From Segatella buccae ATCC 33574 (lineage in GTDB: Bacteria; Bacteroidota; Bacteroidia; Bacteroidales; Bacteroidaceae), in NCBI RefSeq assembly GCF_000184945.1, contig NZ_GL586311.1, forward strand, positions 1,171,601 to 1,235,600: DNA of 64,000 nt, given 5' to 3'. The notes beneath the pieces were generated by a model, which was not told where the DNA came from, did no database searches, and was given only the letters and a program-made list of their open reading frames with translations. Each line of letters begins with the position of its first letter. Position 1 is the first letter of the stretch. Both the position numbers and the translations under genes were made by a program. Shown here piece after piece: positions 34,264 through 43,129 of this stretch.

Positions 34264-35457
34264 CTATTCTGTCTCAATAAAATAGTATTGTCCGGTGATG
34301 TCGTTGAAATAAGCTTTATAAGTCCCGGCAGCATATTTGTTATCGCCTGCAGAAGTGTTGGCTGTGCCGTAGGGGAAAGCGGCTCCACCCCACCATGTGG
34401 TGGCATCTGTAAACTTGAATGTACCGGCTTCAGAGAATGTTACGGTCTTGATCCAGTTATGATTCTCTGCTCCTGTATAGCTTGATACAGGCGACATGGC
34501 ATCTTCGGTGGTATTCCAACTATTGTACTGGCCGGCAAGGAATATGTTGGCATATTTGTTGACCGACTTAGTATATTTCTCTATAGTGGCAGTGCCCGCT
34601 TTGGTATCTACGGTGACGGTGTAATAACCTGCATTTTTAACAACAACATTGCCGTCATCGTCAGTTTCGTAGTTACTGTCAGCTTTGATACCATTAAAAT
34701 TGGAATAGTCAATCTGAGGATTCCATTTACCCGGAGTAAGAATCACTTTGAACTTTCCGCCTTCGGGGAAATAGTCGGTGTAGGAAATCTTACCGGTACC
34801 GGTTTTTTTGTCATATTCCTGTCCATCAATCATGTAGAGCGGAATGAGAGACTTATACACATCTTTTTCACTACTGTTATTCCAAGTACCGTCACCGATG
34901 CAGCTGCCCACGAGATACCACTCAAGTGGTGCGGCGTCTTTTAACTCAACATAATAGGGAGCCACATTTACAGTGACTTTGTTGGAATAGATAGTATCTC
35001 CTGCATACATAGCACGGATGCGTACATACACTTTCTGTATATCGGGTACGGCATCTTCTGCATAGTGGGTGATTTGTTCCAATCCTTTGGCAATGTCAGC
35101 TGCGAGTATGCTTGCCTTGACTACGGTGTAGTCCTGATCAAGTGTTTTATAGTCGCCTACAGTTTTGTTGTTTGCGTCCAGTTCTCCGGCTTGGATGTCT
35201 TTTGTCCACGAGTCAGTGGGAGATATTTGTACCTGGTAGTTGACCAAAGCCGGAAAGCCATAGTCAGGTTGTGACCACGTAAAGTCCAATGTGTTTGATG
35301 TTGCCAAATCAATAGTTGAATTGGAATAGGCCGGTGTGTTCAGCGTGAATGACTGGACTTTCTGGATGGTTGGATTATGGGACATATCATCATCACAAGC
35401 TGTGAAAAGGGTTATGCCACAAAGCAACAGCAAGGTTGATTTTAATATATTTTCCAT
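34264..35457 (-). CDS. susE: SusE-like starch-binding lipoprotein
   Basis: A 397-residue lipoprotein. The start at 35457 gives a clean signal and lipobox (FTAC, Cys22, followed by DDD as in surface-exported lipoproteins). An extra in-frame ATG 19 codons upstream is rejected. The SusE N-terminal domain spans about 30-135 (PAYSNSTIDLATSNTLDFTW). Two beta-sandwich starch-binding modules follow (WYLVGSCIGDGTWNN; IFLAGQYNSWNTTEDAM). It sits between susD and the second starch-binding lipoprotein, as in the classical sus operon. Confidence 0.85.
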   Translation of the reverse strand: MENILKSTLLLLCGITLFTACDDDMSHNPTIQKVQSFTLNTPAYSNSTIDLATSNTLDFTWSQPDYGFPALVNYQVQISPTDSWTKDIQAGELDANNKTVGDYKTLDQDYTVVKASILAADIAKGLEQITHYAEDAVPDIQKVYVRIRAMYAGDTIYSNKVTVNVAPYYVELKDAAPLEWYLVGSCIGDGTWNNSSEKDVYKSLIPLYMIDGQEYDKKTGTGKISYTDYFPEGGKFKVILTPGKWNPQIDYSNFNGIKADSNYETDDDGNVVVKNAGYYTVTVDTKAGTATIEKYTKSVNKYANIFLAGQYNSWNTTEDAMSPVSSYTGAENHNWIKTVTFSEAGTFKFTDATTWWGGAAFPYGTANTSAGDNKYAAGTYKAYFNDITGQYYFIETE

Positions 35458-35535
35458 TGTGATTGTTTTATTATTATGTGCGGGAACTGTGACCGGAAGG
35501 TTTCGTTTCCGCACGATGTGTTATACATTCTCGGG

Positions 35536-37146
35536 TTAGTAGGAAGGATTCTGAGTGATTGGGCCTCTTACCTGGTCTGCCGGAATGGCAAAGATATTTT
35601 TGTCGGCAGAGAAGTTGCGGCCGTTTTTCGCACCACCTTTATAGCTCCAATTATAGTTGTTGTCACCACCGAACCGATTGAACCGAATCAAGGTAGGACG
35701 ACGGAGGCCTTCAAAGTAGAATTCACGGCTCCATTCATCGCAAATGTCATTTAGGCTGTAACCGGCTCTTGTAACGGCATGGGCGCGTTGACGGAGTGCA
35801 TTGATGGCTTCAATGCCATCGGCAGTGGCAGTGCCACCATTTTGGCGGGCTGTTGCCTCGGCATAGGTGAGGTAGGCCTCAGCAACACGGAAAAGGAAGA
35901 AATCGGTGTCCGGATAGGTGTCATTGTGCCCAACGCTTCCGTTAGTCTTAAGATTGTTCCATTTTGCCACGGCAAAACCGAATGTGAAACTGCTCAGATA
36001 GCCGTCTCCGTTATCAAGTGTACGATCGAGACCGTCAAAGATGGCACGGTCATCATTAGCTGCTGCAGGCATATCCTTGCAAGATATGTTGGGGGCATCG
36101 TCATTGGGGAAGAACTTCCTTATGAGATCTGTGCGTGCACGGTTGCCGCCCCAAGTCTGACCGGTACCATTGGTGGCTGTTGGGTAGGTGCCAGAGACGT
36201 CTGCATGCATGTTGCCGTCGTAAGTGGAGGCCATGAGGAAAAGCGTACCTGCCCATGATGTTGTAGTCACACCATCTTGTCCGATGCGAAATACACCTTC
36301 TTGAGAGGCACTCGTTTCACCATTGTCACCCATGAAGAGCATTTGGTAGGCACTCCATTTACCTACACCTGTGGTGTTGAGTTTGTAGCTGGAATCCATC
36401 ACCTTCTTAGCATATTCTGCAGCCTTGGCCCATTGAGCTGTGCCGGTATATACTTCGGCATTGAGGTAGAGGCGGGAAAGAAGCATCCAAACAGCAGCTT
36501 TATCAGCACGGTAGTAGCCTGCATCAGACGAATTCTTTGCTTTGGCTTCGGTGAGAAGAGGCTCTATTTCAAGAAGTTCTTTTTCGAGCCAGCCATACAT
36601 CTCGGCACGAGTCATACGAACCGGATGGGTGAGTGATGTGGCAAAAGGAACATTGCCGTAAGCATCCATTAAAAAATAGTACTGAAGGGCACGTAAAAAG
36701 CGAACTTCGGCCGTCTTGGTAGCGTCGACGCTACCACAAACATTGATGTATTGGTTGCAATAGGATATGCCAGTGGTCAAACGGGCATAAAATCCATTTA
36801 GCATAGGATGGCTTGCATCGTAGGTGTTATAGCAGTATTGGCGTACTCCATCATCACCCCAGTGACAGATAGCCTCATCGGTGGTGAGTTCGTTGGAGTT
36901 CCAAAGTTGGCGGATAAAGCCGGATGTACCGCCATCCAATCCATCTATATCAGCCTCGCCGTCACCAGTGCTGTTACCGGCCATAGCAAGATTGGCATAG
37001 CATTTATTGAAAAGATCCGATGGTTTTACTTCCGTATTCATGTTGGGGTTGATCGGTGTAACATCCAAATCGCCCGTGCATGATGTCATACCTAAAGAGA
37101 GGGCGATGACCGCAGCAGAAAGCAGACTTTTTATATTTTTATTCAT
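35536..37146 (-). CDS. susD: SusD-like starch-binding lipoprotein
   Basis: A 536-residue lipoprotein (lipobox MTSC, Cys23) of the SusD/RagB family. The N-terminal helices include VRFLRALQYYFLMDAYGNVPF, typical of the family. The C-terminus carries LRRPTLIRFNRFGG and ends in IPADQVRGPITQNPSY, close to the usual SusD end. With the SusC at 37167 (20-bp gap) it forms the import complex for malto-oligosaccharides; the starch role is inferred from its neighbours. Confidence 0.94.
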   Translation of the reverse strand: MNKNIKSLLSAAVIALSLGMTSCTGDLDVTPINPNMNTEVKPSDLFNKCYANLAMAGNSTGDGEADIDGLDGGTSGFIRQLWNSNELTTDEAICHWGDDGVRQYCYNTYDASHPMLNGFYARLTTGISYCNQYINVCGSVDATKTAEVRFLRALQYYFLMDAYGNVPFATSLTHPVRMTRAEMYGWLEKELLEIEPLLTEAKAKNSSDAGYYRADKAAVWMLLSRLYLNAEVYTGTAQWAKAAEYAKKVMDSSYKLNTTGVGKWSAYQMLFMGDNGETSASQEGVFRIGQDGVTTTSWAGTLFLMASTYDGNMHADVSGTYPTATNGTGQTWGGNRARTDLIRKFFPNDDAPNISCKDMPAAANDDRAIFDGLDRTLDNGDGYLSSFTFGFAVAKWNNLKTNGSVGHNDTYPDTDFFLFRVAEAYLTYAEATARQNGGTATADGIEAINALRQRAHAVTRAGYSLNDICDEWSREFYFEGLRRPTLIRFNRFGGDNNYNWSYKGGAKNGRNFSADKNIFAIPADQVRGPITQNPSY

Positions 37147-37166
37147 GACTGTAAATCTCTTGAAAA

Positions 37167-40100
37167 TTAAAAATTAAGATTTAAACCTACGATAACGGAG
37201 AATGGACGTGGATAAATATTGTTGTCATATCCATTGAACACCTCCGGATCGAGTCCTTTGTAGTTGGTGATGGTAAACACATTAGACGCTGTGGCATAGA
37301 CACGTCCTCCGATACCTTGCCAAGAACTGTTTTTGAAGAGGTTTTGGAAGCTGTACCCTAATGTGATATTGTCCATCTTCAGGAAAGAGGCGTTATGCAC
37401 CCAACGATCAGAAAGAATGGATGAAGGGTCATCGGTCTGCCAGTTGTCAGCAACGGCATTTGCTGTTTTATTCGACAAGAAGTTGGTGGATGCCCAAAGG
37501 GCGTTCGGGCTGACATTATGAAAACCTTGGTTCACACCATCGTAAACATAGTTGCCGATATTGGCACGGAGTGAAAAACTGAGATCCCAATTGTTATATT
37601 CCAAACGGGAGGCGAAGCCCATAGTGATGGGGGGCATCGGACTCTTATAGAAGTAGCGGTCGGCATTGGTTATTTGACCATCACCGTTACGGTCTACAAC
37701 AGCGTTTTCAATGGGCTTGCCATTTGCATCATAGGCTTGTTGATATACCCAGTAAGAGTTCATAGGATGCCCCACTTGATTATATTCCAGATATTTGTCG
37801 GTTCCGATTTTAAAACTGGTGTTGGGAACGGGGTCACCTGTTGCACTAACACCTTTCAAGTCGAGAATCTTATTGTAGTTGTAGGTGAAGTTGTAGTCCA
37901 ATGTCCAGTACCAACCGTGACTCTGTACGGCTTTCCAACTGATGGCAGCTTCAATACCGGTATTCATCATAGAGCCGATGTTTTGCCATGACTGGTTACG
38001 GAAAGCGGAGAGTGCCTCAGTCGGAGCGTAGTTAAGCAAGTCGGTTGTCTTACGGTAATACCAATCTAAACTGCCCGAGAGGCGTTGGTTGAGTATACCC
38101 CAGTCCATTCCTACATTATAGGTTGTAGTTGTTTCCCACTTAAGTTCTGGTGTGTAGTTGTCTGGGCGGGCTAAAGTTCCGTCACCGTCTGCGGGATAGA
38201 AAGATCCAGTTCCGGTGTTACGGGTGTAGGTAGGAATCCAAGCATAGTCATTGTTCACATCTTGTTGACCTGTCATACCCCATCCGAGGCGGAGCTTCAA
38301 GTCGGAAAGCCAATCGAGTTTTTTGAAATTGTTTTCCTCATTGATTTTCCAAGCAAAAGCTACAGAAGGAAATACTGCCCAATGATCCCTAAAGCGGGAA
38401 GAACCGTCATCACGGACTGTCGCTGTGACATAGTATCTGTCCATAAGACTCCAGTTGGCACGCCCGAAGAATGAAACAAGGAAGTTTTCTGTCTTGGTCG
38501 AATAAACGGAAGGATTGTAGACATGGCCGGCAAGGTTGCCACTCTCTCCAAGGTCATGCCCCTGTTCGTCCACATACTTACCGGTTTTAGTGTTCTTGAT
38601 ACCGTAATACCCCCAATAGTTGTTGTTTTTGCTATTCCAGAAATGCTGATATTCATAACCGGCCATAATGTCGAAATGATTTTTGGCTGCATCGTTGAAA
38701 TCATGATAGTATTGTGCGTAAGCACTCAAAGAAAGGTTGCGCTTGAGAATTGCCTCCCAACCATAGTTGCCATAGTAGGCTTCATTGTTGCCTTGGAAAG
38801 CAGGGGTATAGTTGGTGTTTTGTCTACCTTTGGCTATGTCGGCACCAAGTGTGGCATGAAGTCGGAGGTCTTCAAATCCATGTACCTTATAGTCGAAGTC
38901 GGCACTTCCTATAAATTCCCGGCTATTGGCCACATCATTTTTTTCATTCAATACAGCCAATGGGTTACGTGTTGCTAATTCGTTGTAGGTGTAGGGCCAA
39001 TCAGGGTCACTGTAGTTGCCGGCTTTAGGCCATGCAAAATATCCGTTGAAATTTTTTAGAATTTGATCTGCATAAGAACCGAATGCTTTATTTCCGGAAG
39101 CATCGGTCTGAGCAAGATGGTAAGGAGATGTATATGCATACGGACTTTGTGTAGGATCCATATTGACAGCTGCACCTACTGCTGCCCCGTCGGCAAAGCG
39201 GCTGTGTGCATACATTCCTTTGGCATTCAGGTTGATGTTCAAGTGATTATTGAAAAGTGAAGGATTCAGATTGAAAGAGCCTGTAACACGTTTAAAGTCA
39301 GATGTCTTTAAGATACCTTGTTGATCGGTATACCCTACTGACACGCGATAAGGCAATTTGTCGCTGATGGAACCGGATACTGTTACACCGTGGTCATGGC
39401 TCACAGCCGTGCGATAAATGAGATCCTGCCAATTAGTGTTGGCCGTGCCCAACGCATTGTAAGCATTAGAGTTCTCTCCCCATTTTTCCTTGATGAGAGC
39501 ACGGAACTGGTCACCGTCAAGCACGTCAACAGTCTTTTTCTTCATGCTCAGAGTTACACTTCCATTGTAGGATACTTTTACACCGCCTTTTTGTCCCTTT
39601 TTAGTTGTGATGATAATGACACCATTAGAACCACGACTACCGTAAATAGCAGTAGCAGAAGCATCTTTCAGGATATTGAAACTTTCTATATCCTGGGGGT
39701 TGATGGTTGAGAGTATGTTTGCCACACCTTTGACACCATTGTTGTCTATAGGCACGTTGTCGATGACTATTAATGGATCATTGCTTGCGTTAAGAGACGA
39801 ACCGCCACGGATGCGGATATTGGCCTTGCCACCGGGGGTACCATCATCGCTTGTCACGTTTACACCGGCGATTTTACCACCAAGCATGTCCTGGGCATTG
39901 ACAACGACACCTTTGTTTTTTGAATCTGGCCTCAAAGCGGTTACCGAACCTGTCAGGTCTGATTTCTTCGCGACACCATAACCGATGACGACCACATCTT
40001 GAAGGGTCTTCTCATCTTCTGTCATGGTGATAGACATGTTGGAAGAAGCTGATACTTTCTTTGGACTCATTCCCAAATAAGTAATTGTCAGTTCTGTTCC

Positions 40101-40316
40101 CGGGGCTGCGTTGATCGAGAAGTTACCATCCATGTCGGTAATGCCCACGGTTTTGCCGTTGGCAGTGATGGTAGCCCCCATGACAGGCTCTCCGGAAGCA
40201 TCCAATACTTGTCCCTTAATAGCACCAGTCTGTGCAAAGGAACTCGCTGTAAGAAGCAATCCTCCTGCGAGGGTCAGCATTCTTAGAGGCAATTTAATCT
40301 TTACCTGCTTCATCAT
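37167..40316 (-). CDS. susC: SusC-like TonB-dependent malto-oligosaccharide transporter
   Basis: A 1049-residue outer-membrane transporter. A signal peptide (to about residue 28, SFAQ) is followed by a carboxypeptidase-regulatory-like domain (about 30-110). The TonB box and plug follow (VVVIGYGVAKKSDLTGSVTALRP, then DASATAIYGSRGSNG), then the barrel ending in VIVGLNLNF. The second Met (MKQVKIK) is an equally plausible start. It is first in the minus-strand operon susC-D-E-F-like. The upstream region carries a -7 box, a LacI-type operator and an Fnr-like palindrome shared with the alpha-amylase gene. The gene is AT-richer than malQ and the genes beyond it. Confidence 0.95.
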   Translation of the reverse strand: MMKQVKIKLPLRMLTLAGGLLLTASSFAQTGAIKGQVLDASGEPVMGATITANGKTVGITDMDGNFSINAAPGTELTITYLGMSPKKVSASSNMSITMTEDEKTLQDVVVIGYGVAKKSDLTGSVTALRPDSKNKGVVVNAQDMLGGKIAGVNVTSDDGTPGGKANIRIRGGSSLNASNDPLIVIDNVPIDNNGVKGVANILSTINPQDIESFNILKDASATAIYGSRGSNGVIIITTKKGQKGGVKVSYNGSVTLSMKKKTVDVLDGDQFRALIKEKWGENSNAYNALGTANTNWQDLIYRTAVSHDHGVTVSGSISDKLPYRVSVGYTDQQGILKTSDFKRVTGSFNLNPSLFNNHLNINLNAKGMYAHSRFADGAAVGAAVNMDPTQSPYAYTSPYHLAQTDASGNKAFGSYADQILKNFNGYFAWPKAGNYSDPDWPYTYNELATRNPLAVLNEKNDVANSREFIGSADFDYKVHGFEDLRLHATLGADIAKGRQNTNYTPAFQGNNEAYYGNYGWEAILKRNLSLSAYAQYYHDFNDAAKNHFDIMAGYEYQHFWNSKNNNYWGYYGIKNTKTGKYVDEQGHDLGESGNLAGHVYNPSVYSTKTENFLVSFFGRANWSLMDRYYVTATVRDDGSSRFRDHWAVFPSVAFAWKINEENNFKKLDWLSDLKLRLGWGMTGQQDVNNDYAWIPTYTRNTGTGSFYPADGDGTLARPDNYTPELKWETTTTYNVGMDWGILNQRLSGSLDWYYRKTTDLLNYAPTEALSAFRNQSWQNIGSMMNTGIEAAISWKAVQSHGWYWTLDYNFTYNYNKILDLKGVSATGDPVPNTSFKIGTDKYLEYNQVGHPMNSYWVYQQAYDANGKPIENAVVDRNGDGQITNADRYFYKSPMPPITMGFASRLEYNNWDLSFSLRANIGNYVYDGVNQGFHNVSPNALWASTNFLSNKTANAVADNWQTDDPSSILSDRWVHNASFLKMDNITLGYSFQNLFKNSSWQGIGGRVYATASNVFTITNYKGLDPEVFNGYDNNIYPRPFSVIVGLNLNF

Positions 40317-40444
40317 TTGCGTGATCTTTAAGTTAACGTTAATATATTGTTTTTAGTTATTGTCCGAAAAAACGGTATGTATGCGGAGCTTATCGGTCTC
40401 CGGGTTGGTGGTTGGTTAGATTGCTGAAACGTTCGTTGACAATG

Positions 40445-40452
40445 CAAAAGTA
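40445..40452 (-). promoter_or_regulatory. -7 box of the starch susC operon
   Basis: The minus strand reads TACTTTTG, a perfect TAnnTTTG. The leader before the ATG at 40316 would be about 120 bases. No good -33 element is seen, consistent with activator dependence. The gap to the operator at 40507 is 54 bp. Confidence 0.6.
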
Positions 40453-40506
40453 ACTTTATTAACGTATGTTTGTACTTTTTTTAGGTTAAAATCGTTATTA
40501 AATCAG

Positions 40507-40520
40507 TGCAAACGATTGCA
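40507..40520. promoter_or_regulatory. LacI-family operator upstream of susC
   Basis: TGCAAACGATTGCA is identical to the site before the alpha-amylase gene (6697-6710). It lies 54 bp upstream of the susC -7 box and about 55 bp upstream of the regulator's own -7 box. One site could serve both directions. Confidence 0.75.
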
Positions 40521-40533
40521 TGATTTAAATCAA
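40520..40533. promoter_or_regulatory. Fnr/Crp-type palindrome next to the operator
   Basis: ATGATTTAAATCAA contains a perfect 12-bp palindrome (40521-40532) and matches TTGAT-N4-ATCAA at all but one defined position. The same core lies near the amylase operator (6668-6683). Confidence 0.45.
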
Positions 40534-40561
40534 TTTAAAGGTGGAGGTCAGGCAACGCTTT

Positions 40562-40583
40562 TGCAATGATTTGCATAACTTTG
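40562..40583 (+). promoter_or_regulatory. Second operator-like site abutting the regulator's -7 box
   Basis: TGCAATGATTTGCA (40562-40575) matches the reverse complement of the operator at 12 of 14 positions. It is immediately followed by TAACTTTG (40576-40583), a perfect -7 box for the LacI-type gene. A protein bound here would block its own promoter, suggesting autorepression. Confidence 0.5.
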
Positions 40584-40620
40584 CATTGTACAATCTAAAC
40601 GATCAATAACTGAAGACACC

Positions 40621-41646
40621 ATGGGAGGTTTTTTGCCTATTACAATGAAAGATATAGCCCGTGAACTTGGCGTTTCCGTTGCCACGGTTTCAAGGGCCTT
40701 GAAAGACAGTCCTCGCATCAGCAAGGAGCAGAGAGAACGCGTGCAGACTTACGCACGCGAGCATGGTTTTTCTCCTAATGTCATCGGGGAGGCTCTGCGT
40801 CACAGCAAGGTGATGCCAATGAAGGTGATCGGCGTCATTATCCCGCAGTTTGCGCACTATTATTTCTCCACGGTGCTGAGTGGCATTGAGGAGGAGGCCA
40901 GTGCGCGGGGCTACCGCATCATGGTGGCGCAAAGCAACGAGCGGTATGAGCGTGAAATGGCTATCTGCGAATCTTACTATAAGAATAAGGTGTGCGGCAT
41001 CATCGTGTCGCAAGCGAAAGACACGACCAAATATGCTCATTTCCAACACCTTATAGACAATGGCGTGCCATTGGTCTTTTACGACCGAATTTGCACAGGG
41101 GTGGATTGCAGTCGCGTGGTGGTGGATGACTACATGGGAGCTTATACCGCCGTGACCCATCTGATAGACACGGGGTGCAAACGAATTGCATACTACGGTA
41201 CCTCCATGAAGCTGGAAATAGCCAAAAACCGCTTTAACGGCTACAAGGACGCTTTGTTGCGTCACGGAATGCCGGTGGACGAACATTTGGTGCGCCTGTG
41301 CGACAACCGCACGGCAGCCGAGGCTATCACCCCCGACCTCATGGAATTGGACAATCGTCCCGATGCTTTCTTTGCCGTCAACGACGACACGGCCATCGGC
41401 ATTATGTACACGGTGAGGCGGTTGGGCTACAGTGTGCCGGGCGACATCAGCGTGTGCGGGTTCACCAACGGGCAACGCGCCGTGGCCTGCGACCCGCCTC
41501 TCACCACCGTCGAGCAGCGGGGCAAACTGGTGGGCGAAGAGGCTGCCAACATCCTGATAGGTCACGTGGAAGGCTCTATCCCCATGGACCGGGCGGAGAA
41601 ACGCGTGGTGAGGACACGCCTGATTGTGCGTGGCACAACAAAGTAG
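40621..41646 (+). CDS. LacI/GalR-family regulator of the starch locus
   Basis: A 341-residue protein with an N-terminal LacI-type HTH (TMKDIARELGVSVATVSRAL, hinge helix near SPNVIGEALR) and a periplasmic-binding-protein-like sensor domain (about 65-335, GVIIPQFAHYYFSTVLSGIEEEA). The start at 40621 places the HTH at residue 8. It replaces the membrane regulator SusR of Bacteroides. It is divergent from susC, just upstream of the MFS transporter (51-bp gap), and lies beside two operator-like sites. The ligand is probably maltose or a malto-oligosaccharide. The fixed 54-56 bp spacing of its sites from three -7 boxes suggests activation of susC, malQ and the amylase, with repression at its own promoter. 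Confidence 0.92.
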   Translation: MGGFLPITMKDIARELGVSVATVSRALKDSPRISKEQRERVQTYAREHGFSPNVIGEALRHSKVMPMKVIGVIIPQFAHYYFSTVLSGIEEEASARGYRIMVAQSNERYEREMAICESYYKNKVCGIIVSQAKDTTKYAHFQHLIDNGVPLVFYDRICTGVDCSRVVVDDYMGAYTAVTHLIDTGCKRIAYYGTSMKLEIAKNRFNGYKDALLRHGMPVDEHLVRLCDNRTAAEAITPDLMELDNRPDAFFAVNDDTAIGIMYTVRRLGYSVPGDISVCGFTNGQRAVACDPPLTTVEQRGKLVGEEAANILIGHVEGSIPMDRAEKRVVRTRLIVRGTTK

Positions 41647-41697
41647 CCCGGTGTAAAATATAAAACTGAATTTTAAGTAATAACGATAATAAAAGCT

Positions 41698-43005
41698 ATG
41701 AAACAGAAACCTGACATGAACTTTTGGGGGCTCTGGAATTTGAGCTTCGGCTTTTTCGGCGTACAGATAGCCTACGCCTTGCAGAGTGCGAACATCTCGC
41801 GCATTTTTGCCACACTTGGTTCTGACCCTCATAATCTGAGTTATTTTTGGATTCTTCCGCCATTGATGGGCATTCTCGTGCAACCTATTGTTGGTACCCT
41901 GAGCGACAAGACATGGAACCGTTTCGGTCGCCGCATACCCTATTTATTTGTAGGTGCAACGATGGCTGTGCTGGTGATGTGCCTGCTGCCCAATGCCGGT
42001 TCGTTCGGGCTGGCTGTTGGGGCCGCCATGATTTTCGGACTGGTGGCTCTGATGTTCCTCGACACCTCCATCAATATGGCCATGCAACCGTTTAAAATGC
42101 TCGTGGGCGATATGGTCAACGAGAAACAGAAAGCCAAGGCCTATTCCATTCAGAGTTTCCTCTGCAATGTCGGTTCGGTCGTGGGCTTTGTCTTTCCGTT
42201 TGTCTTCACATGGTTCGGCATCAAGAATGTGGCTGAGAAAGGCGTGGTGCCCGATTCGGTGATATGGTCGTTCTACATCGGGGCCGCCATTCTGATACTC
42301 TGTGTCCTCTACACGACACTGAAAGTGAAAGAGTGGAATCCGAAAGAATATGCCGAATATAATGGGCGAAGTGCTGATTTGGAGGAAGAGGAAGGCAAGG
42401 CCAACTGGTTAACCCTGTTGAAGAATGCGCCCTCCACATTCTGGAAAGTGGGCCTGGTGCAGTTCTTCTGCTGGGCTGCCATGCTTTACATGTGGAACTA
42501 TACCACCGGTGCCATAGCCGAGACCGTGTGGAACACCACCGATGCAGCCTCTCCTGCCTTTCAGGAAGCAGGCAACTGGGTGGGCATCCTTTTCGCTGTC
42601 GAGGCTATGGGAAGCGTGGTCTGGGCCATCGCTTTGACACAGTTCAAGAATACTAAATTGGCCTATTCGCTCAGTCTGGCTATCGGCGGTGTCGGCTTTG
42701 CCATGATTCCTTTCGTGCATGACCAGTATCTGCAATTCATCCCATTCCTGCTCATCGGTTGTGCCTGGGCCGCCATGTTGGCTATGCCGTTTACGTTTGT
42801 AACCAACGCCCTGCAGGGCTACGGCCACATGGGGGCCTATCTGGGACTGTTCAATGGCACCATCTGCATTCCCCAGATAGTCGCAGCCCTTGCCGGTGGC
42901 GGAGTTTTGTCGCTTGTCGGATCGCACCAGAGCACAATGATGATCGTCGCCGGAGTGCTGTTCATCTTTGGAGCTGCGGCAGTGACAGTGATTAAAACAA
43001 AATAG
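41698..43005 (+). CDS. MFS sugar transporter, probable maltose uptake
   Basis: A 435-residue polytopic inner-membrane protein with about 12 membrane segments. GTLSDKTWNRFGRRIPYLFVGA after segment 2 is the MFS signature loop of the GPH/SLC45-like group. Related genes beside LacI-type regulators in Bacteroidota starch loci carry maltose across the inner membrane. It is downstream of and probably co-transcribed with the LacI-type gene. It ends at a hairpin terminator (43013-43046) whose loop carries an operator-like site. Confidence 0.88.
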   Translation: MKQKPDMNFWGLWNLSFGFFGVQIAYALQSANISRIFATLGSDPHNLSYFWILPPLMGILVQPIVGTLSDKTWNRFGRRIPYLFVGATMAVLVMCLLPNAGSFGLAVGAAMIFGLVALMFLDTSINMAMQPFKMLVGDMVNEKQKAKAYSIQSFLCNVGSVVGFVFPFVFTWFGIKNVAEKGVVPDSVIWSFYIGAAILILCVLYTTLKVKEWNPKEYAEYNGRSADLEEEEGKANWLTLLKNAPSTFWKVGLVQFFCWAAMLYMWNYTTGAIAETVWNTTDAASPAFQEAGNWVGILFAVEAMGSVVWAIALTQFKNTKLAYSLSLAIGGVGFAMIPFVHDQYLQFIPFLLIGCAWAAMLAMPFTFVTNALQGYGHMGAYLGLFNGTICIPQIVAALAGGGVLSLVGSHQSTMMIVAGVLFIFGAAAVTVIKTK

Positions 43006-43012
43006 AAATAAG

Positions 43013-43046
43013 GAAATCCTCGCGCAAACGATTGCACGAGGATTTC
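43013..43046 (+). terminator. Terminator hairpin with operator-like loop
   Basis: GAAATCCTCG (43013-43022) pairs perfectly with CGAGGATTTC (43037-43046), followed by TGTTTTTT. The enclosed 14 bases (43023-43036, CGCAAACGATTGCA) match the LacI-type operator at 13 of 14 positions. The element ends the LacI-MFS transcript and also holds the operator for malQ. Confidence 0.8.
43023..43036. promoter_or_regulatory. LacI-family operator upstream of malQ
   Basis: CGCAAACGATTGCA differs by one base from the susC and amylase sites. The gap to the malQ -7 box (43092) is 55 bp. A half-site, TGCAAACGG, follows at 43056-43064. Confidence 0.7.
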
Positions 43047-43091
43047 TGTTTTTTATGCAAACGGTAGTGTCCCAAGGTGGGAATATTTTGC

Positions 43092-43099
43092 TATCTTAG
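43092..43099 (+). promoter_or_regulatory. Probable -7 box of malQ-susB
   Basis: TATCTTAG matches 7 of 8 positions of TAnnTTTG, 30 bases before the ATG. No -33 match is seen, as at susC. Confidence 0.5.
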
Positions 43100-43129
43100 C
43101 ACCAGAATAACTAATAACTATAACGGTCT

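Larger units (their letters stand above)
40317..40620. promoter_or_regulatory. Divergent regulatory region between susC and the LacI-type gene
   Basis: This 304-bp region has no gene and is dense with sites: a TTAACGTTAA palindrome (40333-40342), a -7 box for susC, two TGCAA-type operators and an Fnr-like palindrome, and a -7 box for the regulator gene. The individual sites are listed separately. Confidence 0.7.

Noticed and set aside
41172..41186. GTGCAAACGAATTGCAT inside the LacI-type gene as another operator
   Set aside because: It has an extra base between the halves and lies within coding sequence for TGCKRIAY, which is conserved in this family.
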